DNA from: Sipunculus nudus
Lineage: Eukaryota; Annelida; Sipuncula; Golfingiida; Sipunculidae
Direction of reading: 5' to 3'
NCBI GenBank assembly: GCA_026874595.1
Contig: CM049310.1
Location: 2,356,001 to 2,420,000, forward strand
Length of the DNA stretch: 64,000 nt
Positions 13,981-26,435 of the stretch are shown piece by piece; position 1 is the first letter of the stretch, and the number at the start of each line of letters is the position of its first letter. The notes under the pieces are model-generated. The model did not search any database. It worked only from the letters and a program-made list of their open reading frames with translations, and was not told where the DNA came from. Made by a program: the position numbers and the translations under genes.

Positions 13981-14220
13981 AAGGCCCAGATAGATCTTAG
14001 ATCTGTCCAGCCCAAATTGCGATCGCAGTTCAGGCCAGCCCAAACTGCGATCGAAATACTGACTGGCGAGATCTTAGATCCGTTCAGCCCTGATTGCGAT
14101 CGCGGTTAAGTCCGGCCTAGACTGCGATCCTATCTATCTTGCTTCAGGATCGCAATCTGATCTAATATCTGTCCAGCCGAGATTGCGATTCTAAACTTGA
14201 CCAGCCTATATTGCCATCCA
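13681..14220. repeat. Dense cluster of short palindromes with a (TA)n hairpin at the centre
   Basis: The left half repeats words such as CCGATCGGGATTTGGTCC and GGACCAATCGGCGATTGGTCC-like palindromes. The right half repeats TTGCGATCGCAGTT-like palindromes. At 13939-13986 a 48-bp perfect palindrome has GGCCTTGACA arms around a TA tract. Apparent reading frames across it are by-products of the repeats. Confidence 0.75.
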
Positions 14221-14975
14221 TGCTTTTACTATCACAGAAGTGAAACATGGCATGTTTGACCAACTCATTTGGTATTGCATGGTACCATTTCCCCATAATA
14301 AATACAATTATAATACAAAAAGGCACTTTTCACTCCACGCCAGATCCGTCTATATATATATAAAAAAAATAGTTAAAATTTTATATTGGTGGAAGTCCCT
14401 TTACTCCTTTAAAAATTAGAATTCTTTGCCGTTAACAAAACGAAAAACTGCCCTGTTTCTGGTCTTAACCTTCAGAATAATGGTAATTAAAAAATCAAAT
14501 TATTGATGGATCAGAGAAAGAGGTATTAAATCTCTTGTAAACATGTCGTTGTTTCAGTATAATTTTCAATATTTTCAGATTGGTCACTAACAAAACATGA
14601 CTCCATGGCTCGATATCAAAAAAAGTTTTTGCTCTTTTCCACTTCATATACGTTCAGATATAAAAATTGTGAAATTGTTGTAAATGGGAACAGATGTGCA
14701 ACTTATAATATTTTTCCCAGGACAAAGTTTAGAAATTGAAACTCAAGGACAAAGTCGAGTCAAAACGTTAATGCAGACTAAAGTCAGACAATTAATATTA
14801 TGTGTATATCGGGAATTTAAAGTTTGTAGCGCGGGGATTATATAAATTCAAGAGAAAAGTGTGGCAGGGTTCGCCAACTCGATTCTGCTTCACAGATCTG
14901 CTCACCACTTTCGGATTTTGACAATCACAGGTTCCCAAAATACCGGTAAAAAGACGGTCTCGCTCGCCGAATTTC
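14221..14975. other. Intergenic DNA, no gene recognised
   Basis: AT-rich sequence with short TA and A runs. I see no exon, RNA gene or repeat end that I can support. Confidence 0.45.
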
Positions 14976-14981
14976 ACAATA

Positions 14982-17686
14982 CAGGGTTCCCACGCCTCCT
15001 GGAATTCCTGGGAAGTCCTGGAATTTTGAATCCTTCCTGGAAAGTCCTGGAATATCCTAGTATTTGCAAAATCTTCCTGGAAACTCCAGGAAAATTAGAA
15101 TTTGGCTGGCAAAGTGCTTGAGTATTGAATCTGTGCACCACAAAGCTGATTCATTTTGGTACCCAAGATGTTGTACAAATCAGTCACAGTCGCTGCAGTT
15201 GGCTTACTAATATGGTCTGTTGGGTAAATACCCCTATGCAGCACTCTGGGGTTCCTGCAGCCCTCAGTGGCTGTCTCTCTCAGTAATCACACTCACTCCC
15301 CAGCAGGGTGCCAGGGTCACTATAAACCCTGACACTTGACACTTGCTGTTTGAACTGTCCAGTTGTTATGTTATAATTGAGTTGAGTTACTTATTTTACT
15401 TGACCATTCTGGCTTTGGTACTTTCATTCATGGCTGTTGCTCCTGTGAGATACATGTCTTTCTATAATAGTTATTATTCATAAACACAGTGTAAAGACTG
15501 CAGGAAATGAAAAAAAAATGGCTTCTTAAATCTCACCTGAGATTCAGAATGGCTTCAATTTTCTCTTTATTTACCCTTACTTCCCACAGATTGCTGTTAT
15601 TGCATGGTCGCGGCTTTGATATTGACACTGGACAGTATTATCAGACAAATATTTGGGTTGTGCTAAACACTGGAAAGTACCAAAAGTTGCCCAAAAGTAC
15701 CTAAATATACCTATATATAAGTTATTGGGAAGACCAAAGAAGGAACAAAAAAGAAATGAAAAGGCAAAGATATACAAAAAATACTGAAAACACCAACAAT
15801 TTACCTAAAAGGTGTTTTATCCCATCATAAAGTGGGTGATTTGTTGGCCCGTAAATCAATACTTTACCTTCAGTTCGATTATAAATTCAATTCTCAATTC
15901 AATTCTTTCTTAGGTACTAAATTTAAGAAATTAAGGACTTAAAAAAAATTATGAATTTACCAAAACAGAAGTTAGTAATTTCAGAAAATAAAAGAAAATG
16001 GAGCTCTCTCTCTCTGATTGTTGCAGCCATTTTGAGTTGATCAACCAGCAAACGCTTATAGAAGATTTCCAGATTCTTATGTGTTAAAGAGATTTGACTT
16101 CTCCGTCTAAAATAAGTAATACAAATTAATAAATTTGGAGGTTAATAGTCGATTATAATTTTATCAAGGGCTTGCAATTCAATGCATTGATTCTTCGATG
16201 CATTGTTACACCCATAGTAAAATGTGTGCAGTTTATCACTCTTCATAAAAAAAAGAAACAAATTTGTTCAAGGATGAATGATTTAACCTGAACATTCACT
16301 GAATGAACTACCATTACCATTTGCTAAGCATTTGTTATACTAGTAGTTACCATAAAGCATCAAAATGTTACTGAATTGACCAAAAATAACCAAAATTATG
16401 TCTTCATTTGTCATGCAGTTAGTCAGAAATTTTTGTTCTTCATGGAAGAGATGAACGAATTAACATTATAATATGAGCCCTCACTGAAACGTGCTTGATA
16501 TGTTACCTCCAAATATTTGATTAAATCTATATACACTAATTTTGTGTTTATCAATGTTTTTATCATAGGAGGTTTACAGTAGCTGTGTAATGCAAACTCA
16601 AGGGCTTACATCTGGAAATTTCAATATGTTTTTATTGTATTTGTGCTGGTGGTCAGTTAACTACTTATGACAGACTTGTGTTTTGATAAAATCGACATTC
16701 TTAACAATATATCATATACATTGTGGTTAGTATAACATTTTTCCTTGAGCACTGTTTGTGCTTCTTGTTAAAGATGACTTTATGCTGTTAAATACTTAAT
16801 TGTGTTTTAAAAGGTTTCATTGCTGGTTTTACATTAGCCAAGCAATGCTACTCTTAATGTTATTTTATAAAGTGATGAGTGCCAGTGCCTGTAAGTACTG
16901 TACCACTGCTAAACACTATTCAATGTCACTTGTTAAATATATGAACAATTTAAAAAAAAACTAAAATGCATTCTAACTTGCCTCACAATACATAGGACTT
17001 ACTAAAGTGTCTTGCTGTTGTTGATTTTATTTATTGGTTTGAGTACTTCTGCCATTATATATCTGTAAGTACTGTTTTTTAAATACTCTACAAAATTACT
17101 TGTTAAATATAACAGAAATTTTAATTTACCTGTATCCTTTCCAGTGCATTTCAGTCCACTCTGTGTGAATATATTTTCTTAAAAATCTTTGAATGACATA
17201 AACTTAGGCAGTACTTTAAAATAACTTTTTCAATACTCTTTGTTAACCTCTCTTACCTCTTAATTCATTCAGGCACTTCAAATTGCAGTGCTTGGTAAAT
17301 GTATGATGTTCACTCATTTCAGTAATCTTTTTTGGAGAGAGTGGTAAAATGCCACAATTTAATAACTTCATGACAAACTAGAAAATTTTTTATAATTACT
17401 TTCTGTAACTTTTTAATATTTTCGTAAATATTTCAGGCACATTTTGGTTCTCATTTTGTCTTTTCATTAACTTATTTTTAGACACCTAATTGTAAGAATA
17501 ATTGGATTAAACAACCATTATACATGTCCCATACAGCCAGCCCTAAAGTCAGCCCTGAAAGTGTAAATAATGTTAAAGTAGAAAATTCTCCACATACACC
17601 ATGGACTCCTGGAAAATCAAAATTGTTGTCCTGGAAAATCCGGGAAAACTCCTGGAAAACTGGTTTGGCTAAGTGTGTGAACCCTG
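14982..17686. mobile_element. Non-autonomous DNA transposon with CAGGGTTC ends, 2.7 kb
   Basis: The left end reads CAGGGTTCCCACGCC. The right end, read inward on the other strand, is CAGGGTTCACACAC, so the ends match at 11 of the first 13 bases. A perfect 6-bp target duplication, ACAATA, flanks it at 14976-14981 and 17687-17692. Several TCCTGGAA words cluster within 130 bp of each end, like subterminal transposase-binding repeats. No transposase frame is present. The CAGGG start recalls hAT termini, but hAT elements normally make 8-bp duplications, so the superfamily is open. Confidence 0.75.
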
Positions 17687-17692
17687 ACAATA

Positions 17693-18214
17693 GTAAAGCA
17701 TCTTTTAAATTAAAATATTATGGTGTTCCAAGTGAACCCTCCTTGTAATTTCATCTAAGTCTGTCCATCACGTTTGAGTACAGCTGCTAACAGACAACCA
17801 ACGCCTATAAATAAATATGAAATCTTGCATGGTATGATTATCTTAGCGAATAAAGACTTCTCCTGAGCGCGCAGTAAGAATTCGAAATTCATAACAAACG
17901 AATAAAATGATCTGGGCTTTGATTTTTTTCTATCAAGTAGAATCAACTGATTTATAAATAAAATTAAGACTTGGATACATAAATCATCCCTTTTTAAGGT
18001 ATCATATAGAGATAGACATGAGAAGGGAGCACAAGTGCCTAACGATGTAAACATCTCTGTCATTATTTATTCTAAAATTAATGATCAGTTATATTTTAAA
18101 GTCACAAATACATATAAGAAACATTCAAATGCATTACACAACTTTGAAAAAGGCAAATGAATAACTAATTATTGGGTATTATTTTCGAACTACTCTTTTG
18201 AAATTTACTGCTCC
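17693..18214. other. Intergenic DNA, no gene recognised
   Basis: A minus-strand frame of about 100 codons at 17755-18063 has no recognisable domain and no splice context. Confidence 0.4.
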
Positions 18215-18218
18215 ATGT

Positions 18219-18991
18219 TGTTACGGAACCTAATAACAACAGATCACGTAGTCATGACGAGCATAAATTTTGTTATGGAGATAAAAAAAAATCAGATTCT
18301 GTAACACTAGGCAGCGTGAAATGTCTGGGGAATGAATAAAGAAGTCAGTGGTTTCTTGTTAAAAAATAATTATAATTTATTCTTAAAACAACCCTAATAT
18401 TACAATACACTAAATAAATACAATAACACAGTATAACAACAGTATAACAGTAAATAAATCCAATTACACAGTATAATAAATAGTGTACAGTACCTGGATA
18501 ACACCAAAGTCACAGCGACAACAAGTCCTTTAAAACGTATAATCCAGATGAACAGTTCACATAAATCTTCTCAGAGAGTAATATTCCAATTCAATCACAA
18601 AATCAATCTGTTGTAATCCATAGTGAAGTTCTGGCAGTAATCCAAAAAGCAAACTGAAGACTATATAAAATATGTTACAAATATCGAAGAAGATCTATAA
18701 CTGCTGCAATTATCGGAAAGGTCCACAAACTGACTCGCACTCTTCTGTGTCCGCTGGAATATTTCTCTCTCTTTTCTCCCTTCGGCTCTAAAACACAGCC
18801 CCTTTTTATAACTTCTCATAGAGCGCGACCAGCCCAGAAAGTTCCAGATTGGCATAAGCGCTGTGTTTCTACACGTCAGACCCTACACGTTGGCCGGCCC
18901 GGCTCACGCGTTTCCCATGGCAACGGACAATGCTTGCGCTATACAGATCCATCCAAGACTGTTGCACACAATAAAAGAGACGCCTGTAACA
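18219..18991 (-). mobile_element. Probable solo LTR, 773 bp
   Basis: The block begins TGTTACGG and ends CCTGTAACA, the TG...CA form of an LTR with a 6-bp inverted end. ATGT flanks it on both sides (18215-18218 and 18992-18995) as a 4-bp target duplication. On the minus strand a TATAAAAAGGGG box near 18800 is followed about 420 bp later by AATAAA near 18380, the promoter-then-polyA order of an LTR. It differs from the LTR family at 20999 and 57034. No internal region or second LTR is nearby. Confidence 0.6.
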
Positions 18992-18995
18992 ATGT

Positions 18996-20311
18996 GAGCA
19001 GTTGCACTATTAGTCTATAAATTGCTTTTATACGTTAAATGTCCGATCTCTTTTAGATATACATCTGGATGTATTATAAAGTACATTTTTTTTTCGTTCG
19101 TATGTTTATGCATTATCGTTAACCTATTTATTTAGTAATTTAAACAGTTTTAGTCGATATTAAATCATTTTAATCCATGATTCAATGCTGTTGGTATTGA
19201 ATATTGGCATTTTACTAGTTTCTTGTATCGTTTTGCAATTTATCTCTTAAACAGCAGCAAGGACGGATAATATCAAAACATATTCTCCAGTGAGATTCCA
19301 GCTGATATATACAGCCAAAACCCAGTCCAAAATGCGTTTTGTATGATAAGGCTTTAAAATTGCCCGGCCTATCATAAAAATCAAAGACCATATATTTATA
19401 TTCACACACTATTTATTTTTTTTAATCGAACGGTTATATATTAACGTTAAGTTAATGTTTTTTCTATGTTAAAGCAAAGTAAAAAGGGCTAATTTTTAGA
19501 TTAAGGGTTAAACATTCATGTTCACAAGCAATATGTCAATGCCGAAAGGAGCTGGAATATGCTTGATAAATGATTGGGAAAGGTTGAGAGATCATGTAGA
19601 TCAAAAATTTTAATGTCTGTAACCAATATAAGAAAATGCCCAACTAATAATTTTTAAAAACACCAAAAAGAGATGATCATGGTGTAAAACAAGCGTTTTA
19701 AATAAAGATTCTATGGTTTTCTGCTTTTGTTTTTCAGTTGAAAGAATGAGATTCGTTTGGCGGCAACTGAAAATAATGCAAAGAAAATATTTTCTGATGA
19801 AAAATATTGACAATGTTTCCAGCTTGTGGGGGGGGGGGGGGGGCGCTCCCTTTTAGATCCGCCACTGCCAAATCGTTTGAATATAATGATGACGGGCTAA
19901 ACTATTTGTTTATTAATAGATAACACAGCAACATACCAGTAACAGGAAAAAATTTGTTCCATAGGCCATAGGAATAACATGCCTAAAGATAATTTGTAGA
20001 TTAATAAGCAATAGATAAGACAAAATTTTATTTCAAACCTTAATTAACACATATTTTATTAAAATACCTTAATTATGTATGTTCATGCTCAAGGAACAAC
20101 TCAACACTTGTAATCAACGTTGTTATAATTACAACAAATTATTTGATTAGATCTCTTTTACAAATGAAAGAAGTGTCACAAATAACTAGGTGTTTGTGGA
20201 TCAAAGCAAGCACAATTACTGGGTGCAAACCTGTCCATCACCAGTGCTCCATCGTGAAAGAATCCTCCTGCAGGTGGCGTTGGAAACTGAGTAGAAGACT
20301 TGTCTTCAGTT
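18996..20311. other. Intergenic DNA with one degraded repeat remnant
   Basis: A 16-base G run at 19828-19843 is followed by GATCCGCCACTG. The same kind of motif recurs near 23567 and 26180 and looks like the decayed ends of an old repeat family. The 3' UTR of the gene at 20312-24811 should enter this stretch on the minus strand. I could not pick a polyadenylation site with confidence. Confidence 0.4.
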
Positions 20312-22512
20312 TCAGGGCTGGTTCTCCAAAATTGCTTCTCTAATCCTCTTCAGTTCAGGCTTTGAATAATTCAAGATCCGTATTATTGCTCGTAGGTGGT
20401 GATCCGCATCCTTCGGACTGATTAAGTAGTGAAACACTGAATCTTTCAGAAAAGCTAACGTGGCATGGACGTCACTGGCGTGTTGTACGGTGGCGTTCTC
20501 ATACGTCAGCGCTCGACGTTTGGCCTGAGCTCGTCGAAGTTTCGTCTCCGTGGTTGTCAGTTTCTCCAGTAACTCGGTCACGTGCACTTTATGAGGGTCT
20601 CCTCCAGCAATTGCTTCTAGCTGTAATGAAGAGAATGAAAAATAAATATCAGTGCTCAAATTCATGTTCATTATACTGATTTCTGGTTCATTTGACTATA
20701 ATTAAGTAAAAGCTAGCGTATCTAGCATGAGCGTCTTTTTGAACTGAGAAACTTTTACGACACGGATCTATAGACAACAAGATAACAAAGTAATTCAAAG
20801 TAATTCAGTAGTAACATTACTGCTCTCTCCTTATTCTGAAATACGAAATGGGGAGGAGAGATGCAACCTAAGAGGTGCAACCTGAAAAAAGTGATACTTA
20901 AAAACGTTTATGCGTACATAAGATATGAATAGAAAAAAAACCTGCATAAAGATACAGAACCAGGTGTCGTTGTAATGACTATTTTATGTATATGTATATG
21001 TCACCAGCAAATCGGTGACAATATGTACGGTGTTTTGTATCATAGTTTAACGAAGTCTGTTCTCTATTGATATTGACGTGAAGCGTCATCCTAAAGCGTT
21101 GACAGGTCTTGATTGTATATATATTGTGTATTCTTGTATGAAATCGTATCGGCTATCAACTGATTTATCTGTGTAGCCTACATCTGGTATGTGGGTCGCC
21201 ATGGTGACGCTAGCAGTCATACTAGATCACATATATCCTTATATGGGACACGAGCCATAAGCCAATCAGAGAACCGGATCGCCGTACACAGTGCACAGGC
21301 GATTGTGACGTCAGAGTTCAGGGAGAGACGCGGCCACGCGGGACGCTGCTTCAGTTGGGTTTTGAAGCTTGAAGAGGCAGCACGCACGCACGGCAGAAAG
21401 AACATTGAAACGCTTAAACCCGCCAGGAACGGCATAGAAGCAAGCTTCTACATGAGGCAAGGGCCCAGCTCACGAGATCACAGCCGTGCTGCCGACAGAG
21501 CATCGTATTGGTGGTAAAGTAAGTGCGCACGCGTCACCTGCCGGCCTATTTCAGCTTGACCTAGATGCATAATCGCTGTAAGCCGTGAAACAATTGCTAC
21601 ACGAGTAAGGTCAAGGACTCTAAGCTCATATATAAACAAAGAGAGCTATTACCATTCATGTGAACGTAAACCTACCCGGGTCGCTGTCAAGCAAGATCAG
21701 TTGAAGATCGCTAAACTCAGAAAGACTATATGGTACTAACCATACGCTAGATTCTACACAAAACAGTTACCAGAGATCTCTGAAGGAACTGGACTTTATT
21801 GTTTTTATACAAACCATGGACTCAGTAAATATCCTGTATTTTTAATGTGAAGGACTGTCGTATTGACACATCAACGCACACACACTCACATCTATGTCTC
21901 TGTATGTATTGTCTTGAATTATATTTGTGAATTTAACCTGATGTCTCATAGTTTCTATTGATCTGGGTGTATGATTGTCTGGTACTTTTATACACGTCCT
22001 TAAAAGAACCTGGAAATGTCACCTGTAATGACCGGGATCTAATTTCTTGATTAGTGAAATCAAGTGGCGAGCGTAAACCCATCCTATTGTTTTATAGGAT
22101 ATATCCGTTGTAAAGTTATCACGTTAAGTCAGGGGTGACAGTATAAAAGAATTATGATGACACGCGACTTACCTCATCCTGACGTTCAAACTTGGCTGAC
22201 CTTTGCCCTTTGACATACATTTGCAGGTACATCTGCTGATGATGTAATTCTCTATCTTCTCTTGTTCGCTAAATGGACAAAAATACAAACAGTTAATGTC
22301 CTAATCCTTAAAGCAGCATATTTTCCTTGGTCCTAAATTATTTTGTAGTGACGATTGATTCTTGAATAAAAAACTAACCGCTTTTATATGAGAACAAGTT
22401 TATAATGAACTTTCTTTGACAAAAGAAAGTTTACCTTTTAATTAAACATTAAATAAATTTATAAAACAAATACTGGCGAATTTAACAGATTTATAATGGT
22501 TTACTTTTTAAA

Positions 22513-22558
<46 letters not shown>

Positions 22559-24811
22559 GAAACTTGCTTCGGCATCTTCTGCTTCCTGGCGCAGCTGAGC
22601 GATTGTCGATAGCGCCATCTGGTGCTTGGACGACAATTCAGCCAGGCTGTCCTGGTATTGTTTCAACATGTTCTGTAACTGCTCTACCTCGGCTGATGTA
22701 GATTCAACGACTTGATAAACAGCATCCTCTTGCATTTCAAACATATCGTCAACCTTGAAAAGAGAAGGAAGAATAATTGGGTCTTGCTTGTTCAATTGCA
22801 TGATTGCTGGTGATTAAATTATAAAGATTTCAACCAAGGATATGTATAACTGTAGTAAGTAACATTAGGCCACGCGCTAAAATTGATTTTCTTTAAGGAA
22901 TCTTCGCTGTTATTGTTCGCAGATCAATTTTCTTTTGTGATGTTCTAGGTATTGTTGCGAATTGGTGTCCACGTTTCGATCCTTTAAAAATCATATAGGT
23001 ATAAAGCAAAATGGATTAAACTTTGTGTTGTTTATATATGCATAATTTAAAATATTGAAGTACATTTTTTAATTCTTTCTGGAAGCTAACACACTTTCTT
23101 GTTTTAAGTCTGGACGGACTAACATTAAAAAGGGTTAATAGAATACCATCACGCTCAGTATTTTCTGCCCCAGACTGTAGAACATTTTTGCGTGTGGTCT
23201 AGGACATTTTTACGTGTGATCTAGGATAATTTTACTTGTGGTCCAGGACAGTTTTACGTGTGGTCTAAGACATTTTTACTTGTGGTCAAGGACATTTTTA
23301 CTTGTGGTCTAGGACATTTTTGCGTGTGGGCTAGGACATTTTTACGTGTGGTCTAGAACATTTTTACTTGTGGTCTAGGACATTTTTACGTGTGGTCTAG
23401 GACAGTTATACGTGTACAGACGTCTACTTCCTACGAATTAGTGCTGATATTGGTATAATATCTGACATTTTCACTTTCACTTTCCATATATTATAAATGT
23501 GGCTAGGCTTCGTGCACGTTTGCTTAACCTGCAAATGGATGACTATGTGTGATAGTTCTCAAAGTCAGGGGCGGAACAAGTATTTAGGAAATGGGGGGGG
23601 GGGTCAAACTAAGGAGGACTAATGAAAACCCTAAAAAAGGGTCCCCTGGTCCAGAAAAAAGGGAATACAGGCCGCAAATTCTGTCTGAAACCCTTAAAAA
23701 GAGGTTGTATCAGATGAAAAAAGATCCGCTTCTGCAAATAATCCATGAGCAGTACCACGGCTAAGATACCACCTGACCATTTTTCATATTGTCAAATGCA
23801 CGGCACGATATATTCACATAGATATTTACATAATTCAAATTCTGTATTTACCTCTTTTTCTCTGGAGTGAAGTCTGGCCACCGTTCTCCTCAGCTCAGAA
23901 CGAAGCTCTTTCACTTCTCTTTCCTTTCTCTGTAGAGGTGTGAGATACTTAGCTTCCACTGGCTCTGTGTGTGCTTTGTGAGTTAATTCCTTTCTTTTAC
24001 GACTTGCAACGGTGTCTTTTGGTCCATCATTTTGATAAGCATCAAGTGACATGCAAGGCGCTGACCTCAGACTCTCTCTGGAAAGTCTCCAATCGTTCTG
24101 CGAGTGTCGCCATCTGGTGCGTGTATCGCGCAACCAGCTGAGGGACATGGACACGGTGCTGCTTGCTGGGGAGAGAGGGGCACTGGTAATGGCGTCATCA
24201 TATGCTGGTGAAGGAAGAAACGACAAACTCCATTTACGTTTATTTTCCGGAGAAATAAATGCATTCTGACTTGTGTCAAGGAAAGAGTCAGATTCGCTAA
24301 CTGATCTCAAGTTTTCCTCACTTTGTAATGTTTGTTTACTTGTATTTGTCCTTTCGTCACCTACTCTCTTGTATTTTGCACTGTCACTGCATTCATGGGT
24401 CGCTTCAACCGTTCGAGAAATAGGCCTGTGTGCGCCCATGTCACAACTTTCCTTCTCAGTGGACAATGGTTGGTCGGATGCTCCATTTTCTATCTCATTG
24501 TTTGAGCCCCTCGTGCTACCGGCGTCTGTCGTCTGGATTCCCGCGTCTGACTGCGCATGCTCAGGGCAATCTTCCGGTTCAACAACTGCATTTTGTCTTT
24601 GTCCTTTTGAGTCCCATTCTGAAGATTCTTCTACGACTGTTTTACTACTGGAATCCATACGCAAAATTGTGGACTTGCATCTTCCATGTGCGGTGGAAGG
24701 GACTTCTTTTTGCAAAATATCTGACCGAGCCTCGGTTTCAGGTTCACTGACCCCACTATCTGGATTCTCTGACTTGTCGCTTGTCTCAGCAATTACGTCT
24801 GCACATTGCAT
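20312..24811 (-). CDS. Coiled-coil protein with C-terminal GRIP-like domain, four exons, 516 aa
   Basis: Exons in coding order are 23852-24811, 22568-22753, 22173-22268 and 20312-20620, all joined in phase 0. Residues 1-280 are Ser/Glu-rich and look disordered, with a Ser/Pro/Trp patch near 195-245. A long coiled coil starts at YLTPLQRKEREVKELR and runs through the two middle exons. The last 60 residues (LAFLKDSVFHYLISP ... LRAIIRILNYSKPELKRI) resemble the GRIP domain, which binds Arl1 at the trans-Golgi. The key aromatic position appears as Phe rather than Tyr. A peripheral Golgi or vesicle tether is therefore an inference. Drosophila quick-to-court is a possible relative, from memory only. 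The ATG at 24811 opens the longest frame, but 5' non-coding exons are not resolved, and a small exon between the first two cannot be excluded. Confidence 0.75.
20999..22140 (+). mobile_element. Solo LTR of the Gmr1-like retrotransposon family, 1142 bp
   Basis: It begins TGTCACCAGC, ends AGGGGTGACA and aligns along its length with the left LTR at 57034-58182, with scattered differences and small indels. A perfect 5-bp target duplication, GTATA, lies at 20994-20998 and 22141-22145. A loss event between two LTRs most simply explains the missing interior. It lies antisense in the last intron of the coiled-coil gene, ending 33 bp from the exon-3 edge. It carries a TGACGTCA CRE at 21306-21313. Confidence 0.92.
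22519..22554. repeat. (TA)18 microsatellite
   Basis: Perfect TA dinucleotide run beside the exon-2 donor of the coiled-coil gene, inside its second intron. Confidence 0.95.
22566..22567 (-). other. Non-canonical GC splice donor
   Basis: On the minus strand the exon ends CCGAA and the intron starts GCAAGT, the classic strong form of a GC-AG donor. The alternative GT two bases further on (GTTTCA) is weak and would shift exon 3 into an early stop. The GC donor keeps phase 0. Confidence 0.7.
23180..23415. repeat. 22-bp minisatellite, about 11 units
   Basis: Unit GACATTTTTACGTGTGGTCT plus AG, with point variation between units. It lies in the first visible intron of the coiled-coil gene. Confidence 0.9.
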
Positions 24812-24829
24812 AGCTTTTAAAATTTAATG

Positions 24830-26227
24830 CCACAAATTTCCTAGCAAATATTCTGAATTATACAATATCCTTTCAGGGAATTTTCTTTCTGTTGAACGAA
24901 AAATTTGCAGACAATTGGCTAAATGAATAGGGATTTTCATACAATATATAGACCTTTAGACCTAACGTATACAGTTCATTTTATTAACACACATTACACA
25001 GCTCACAGAATATCAAATCCCTTGATGACAATATTTGCTGTGTATGCACTTTCAAAGTACAGGATTCACTATTAAAAGGTGATACCTTGGTGATACAAAA
25101 GCGCATACTTAATTTGGTATCACAGTATGGTAGCTCTGGATACAATAGATAACATCAGTGCAATAAAATCTTCTAGGCCTATGTGTCGAGGTATTCGTAG
25201 TTATCTCTTTACCGCGAAATATTTGATGATACAGATCTATCATGTGCATGATTATTCCCCAGTTCAAGATAAAACATTATTTTGTCATACTCACAGTATC
25301 CACAAAAATAAAGGCGAACATTTTTGTATCCTGTTTGTGATTTGTATATTGTCTAGGTTGTCCTTCGCATGAGACGCTCGTGTACCATCCGGACGGCTTC
25401 GTATTAATAATGAGCAGCCAATATTTTTTTGCGAATGAGCAATGACGTTCCAGCTGCCACGTTTAAAGAGACCTTGCAATAAATAATGTGTCTTTAACTT
25501 GATGTTAAAAAATGTTCACATACATTTAATTAACATCAGCACGGCATGAGCTCCATATGCCTTATAGACGTACCATATGAACATGCTAAATGTATAATTA
25601 TGATTAGCAGTTGTAATTACCTCACCGAAAGAACTGTGGCCACAGCGTGACGTATTAATACACATGCCAGCACATCGTTATCCACATTATCACGTTAGCC
25701 AGTTGTTTATGTATAGCCAGTAAAAATCATCTATAGTTCAATTTTACTGGGTAGCCCAAGCCAACACGCGGCACAAATATTGACACTCTGGTACAGTTCT
25801 GCACTCGACCATATGGCGAGGTCTGCCCATCAATGAACCCGCGCTTATTGATTAACCAGAACGGCAAGCCTTCGGTATATGAAGAACAGATGTATATTTG
25901 ATAGATTAATCTATATATTTACAGACACCGACACATATATATTACTGATAAAAAGTATCATCCACGTCATGCAGCCAGTATCAGCAAAACAACCTTGTTA
26001 CAGTTGGTTTTAGGAAGGTCAGATCGGGGGGTGAGGGTGTTGGGATGAGGTGGGGGTAGGAAGTTCAGGCCTGCCCTGTAATTTTCCCCGATTTTTTTTA
26101 AAACTCTTCTTTCTGGACATTAGGACCTTTTTAGGGAAACGGTCCTTCAATGTAAATGTTTAAGCCCTCCTCTTTTAAAATCCTGGATCCGCTCCCCGTG
26201 TATTCATAGAGCGCTATGCTTGGATGG
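24830..26227. other. Upstream region of the coiled-coil gene, no exon assigned
   Basis: Promoter and 5' UTR exons of the gene starting at 24811 should lie here on the minus strand, but I cannot place them. At about 26019-26206 there is a G-rich stretch ending in GGATCCGCTCCCC, the decayed repeat motif also seen near 19850 and 23567. Confidence 0.4.
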
Positions 26228-26235
26228 ACTTTATA

Positions 26236-26256
26236 GGGATTACCTCCATTTCCCCA
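26236..26256 (+). repeat. Left terminal inverted repeat of the 21-kb element
   Basis: Starts GGGATTACCTCCATTTCCCC. It pairs with 47234-47254 at 20 of 21 positions. The flank ACTTTATA lies at 26228-26235. Confidence 0.65.
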
Positions 26257-26435
26257 TATCCACCATATTTGTTATAGTTTTCCTCTTTATATATCATGTG
26301 ACAAATGTAGAGGGTTGGGGGAATGGAGGACTGCAGACACAAGATCTGACCAAAGAAACCCTCTACACACATGGCCTTACTACCAGTCTGTGCCATAGCA
26401 GTGTCAGTGCAAAACGCCCAAACCACAGAAGCTTA

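Noticed and set aside
17755-18063. A 102-codon minus-strand frame
   Set aside because: No family motif, no splice or promoter context, and a length expected by chance in this AT-rich DNA.
24273-24827. A 184-codon plus-strand frame
   Set aside because: It is the antisense of the first exon of the coiled-coil gene, which has splice phase and motif support.
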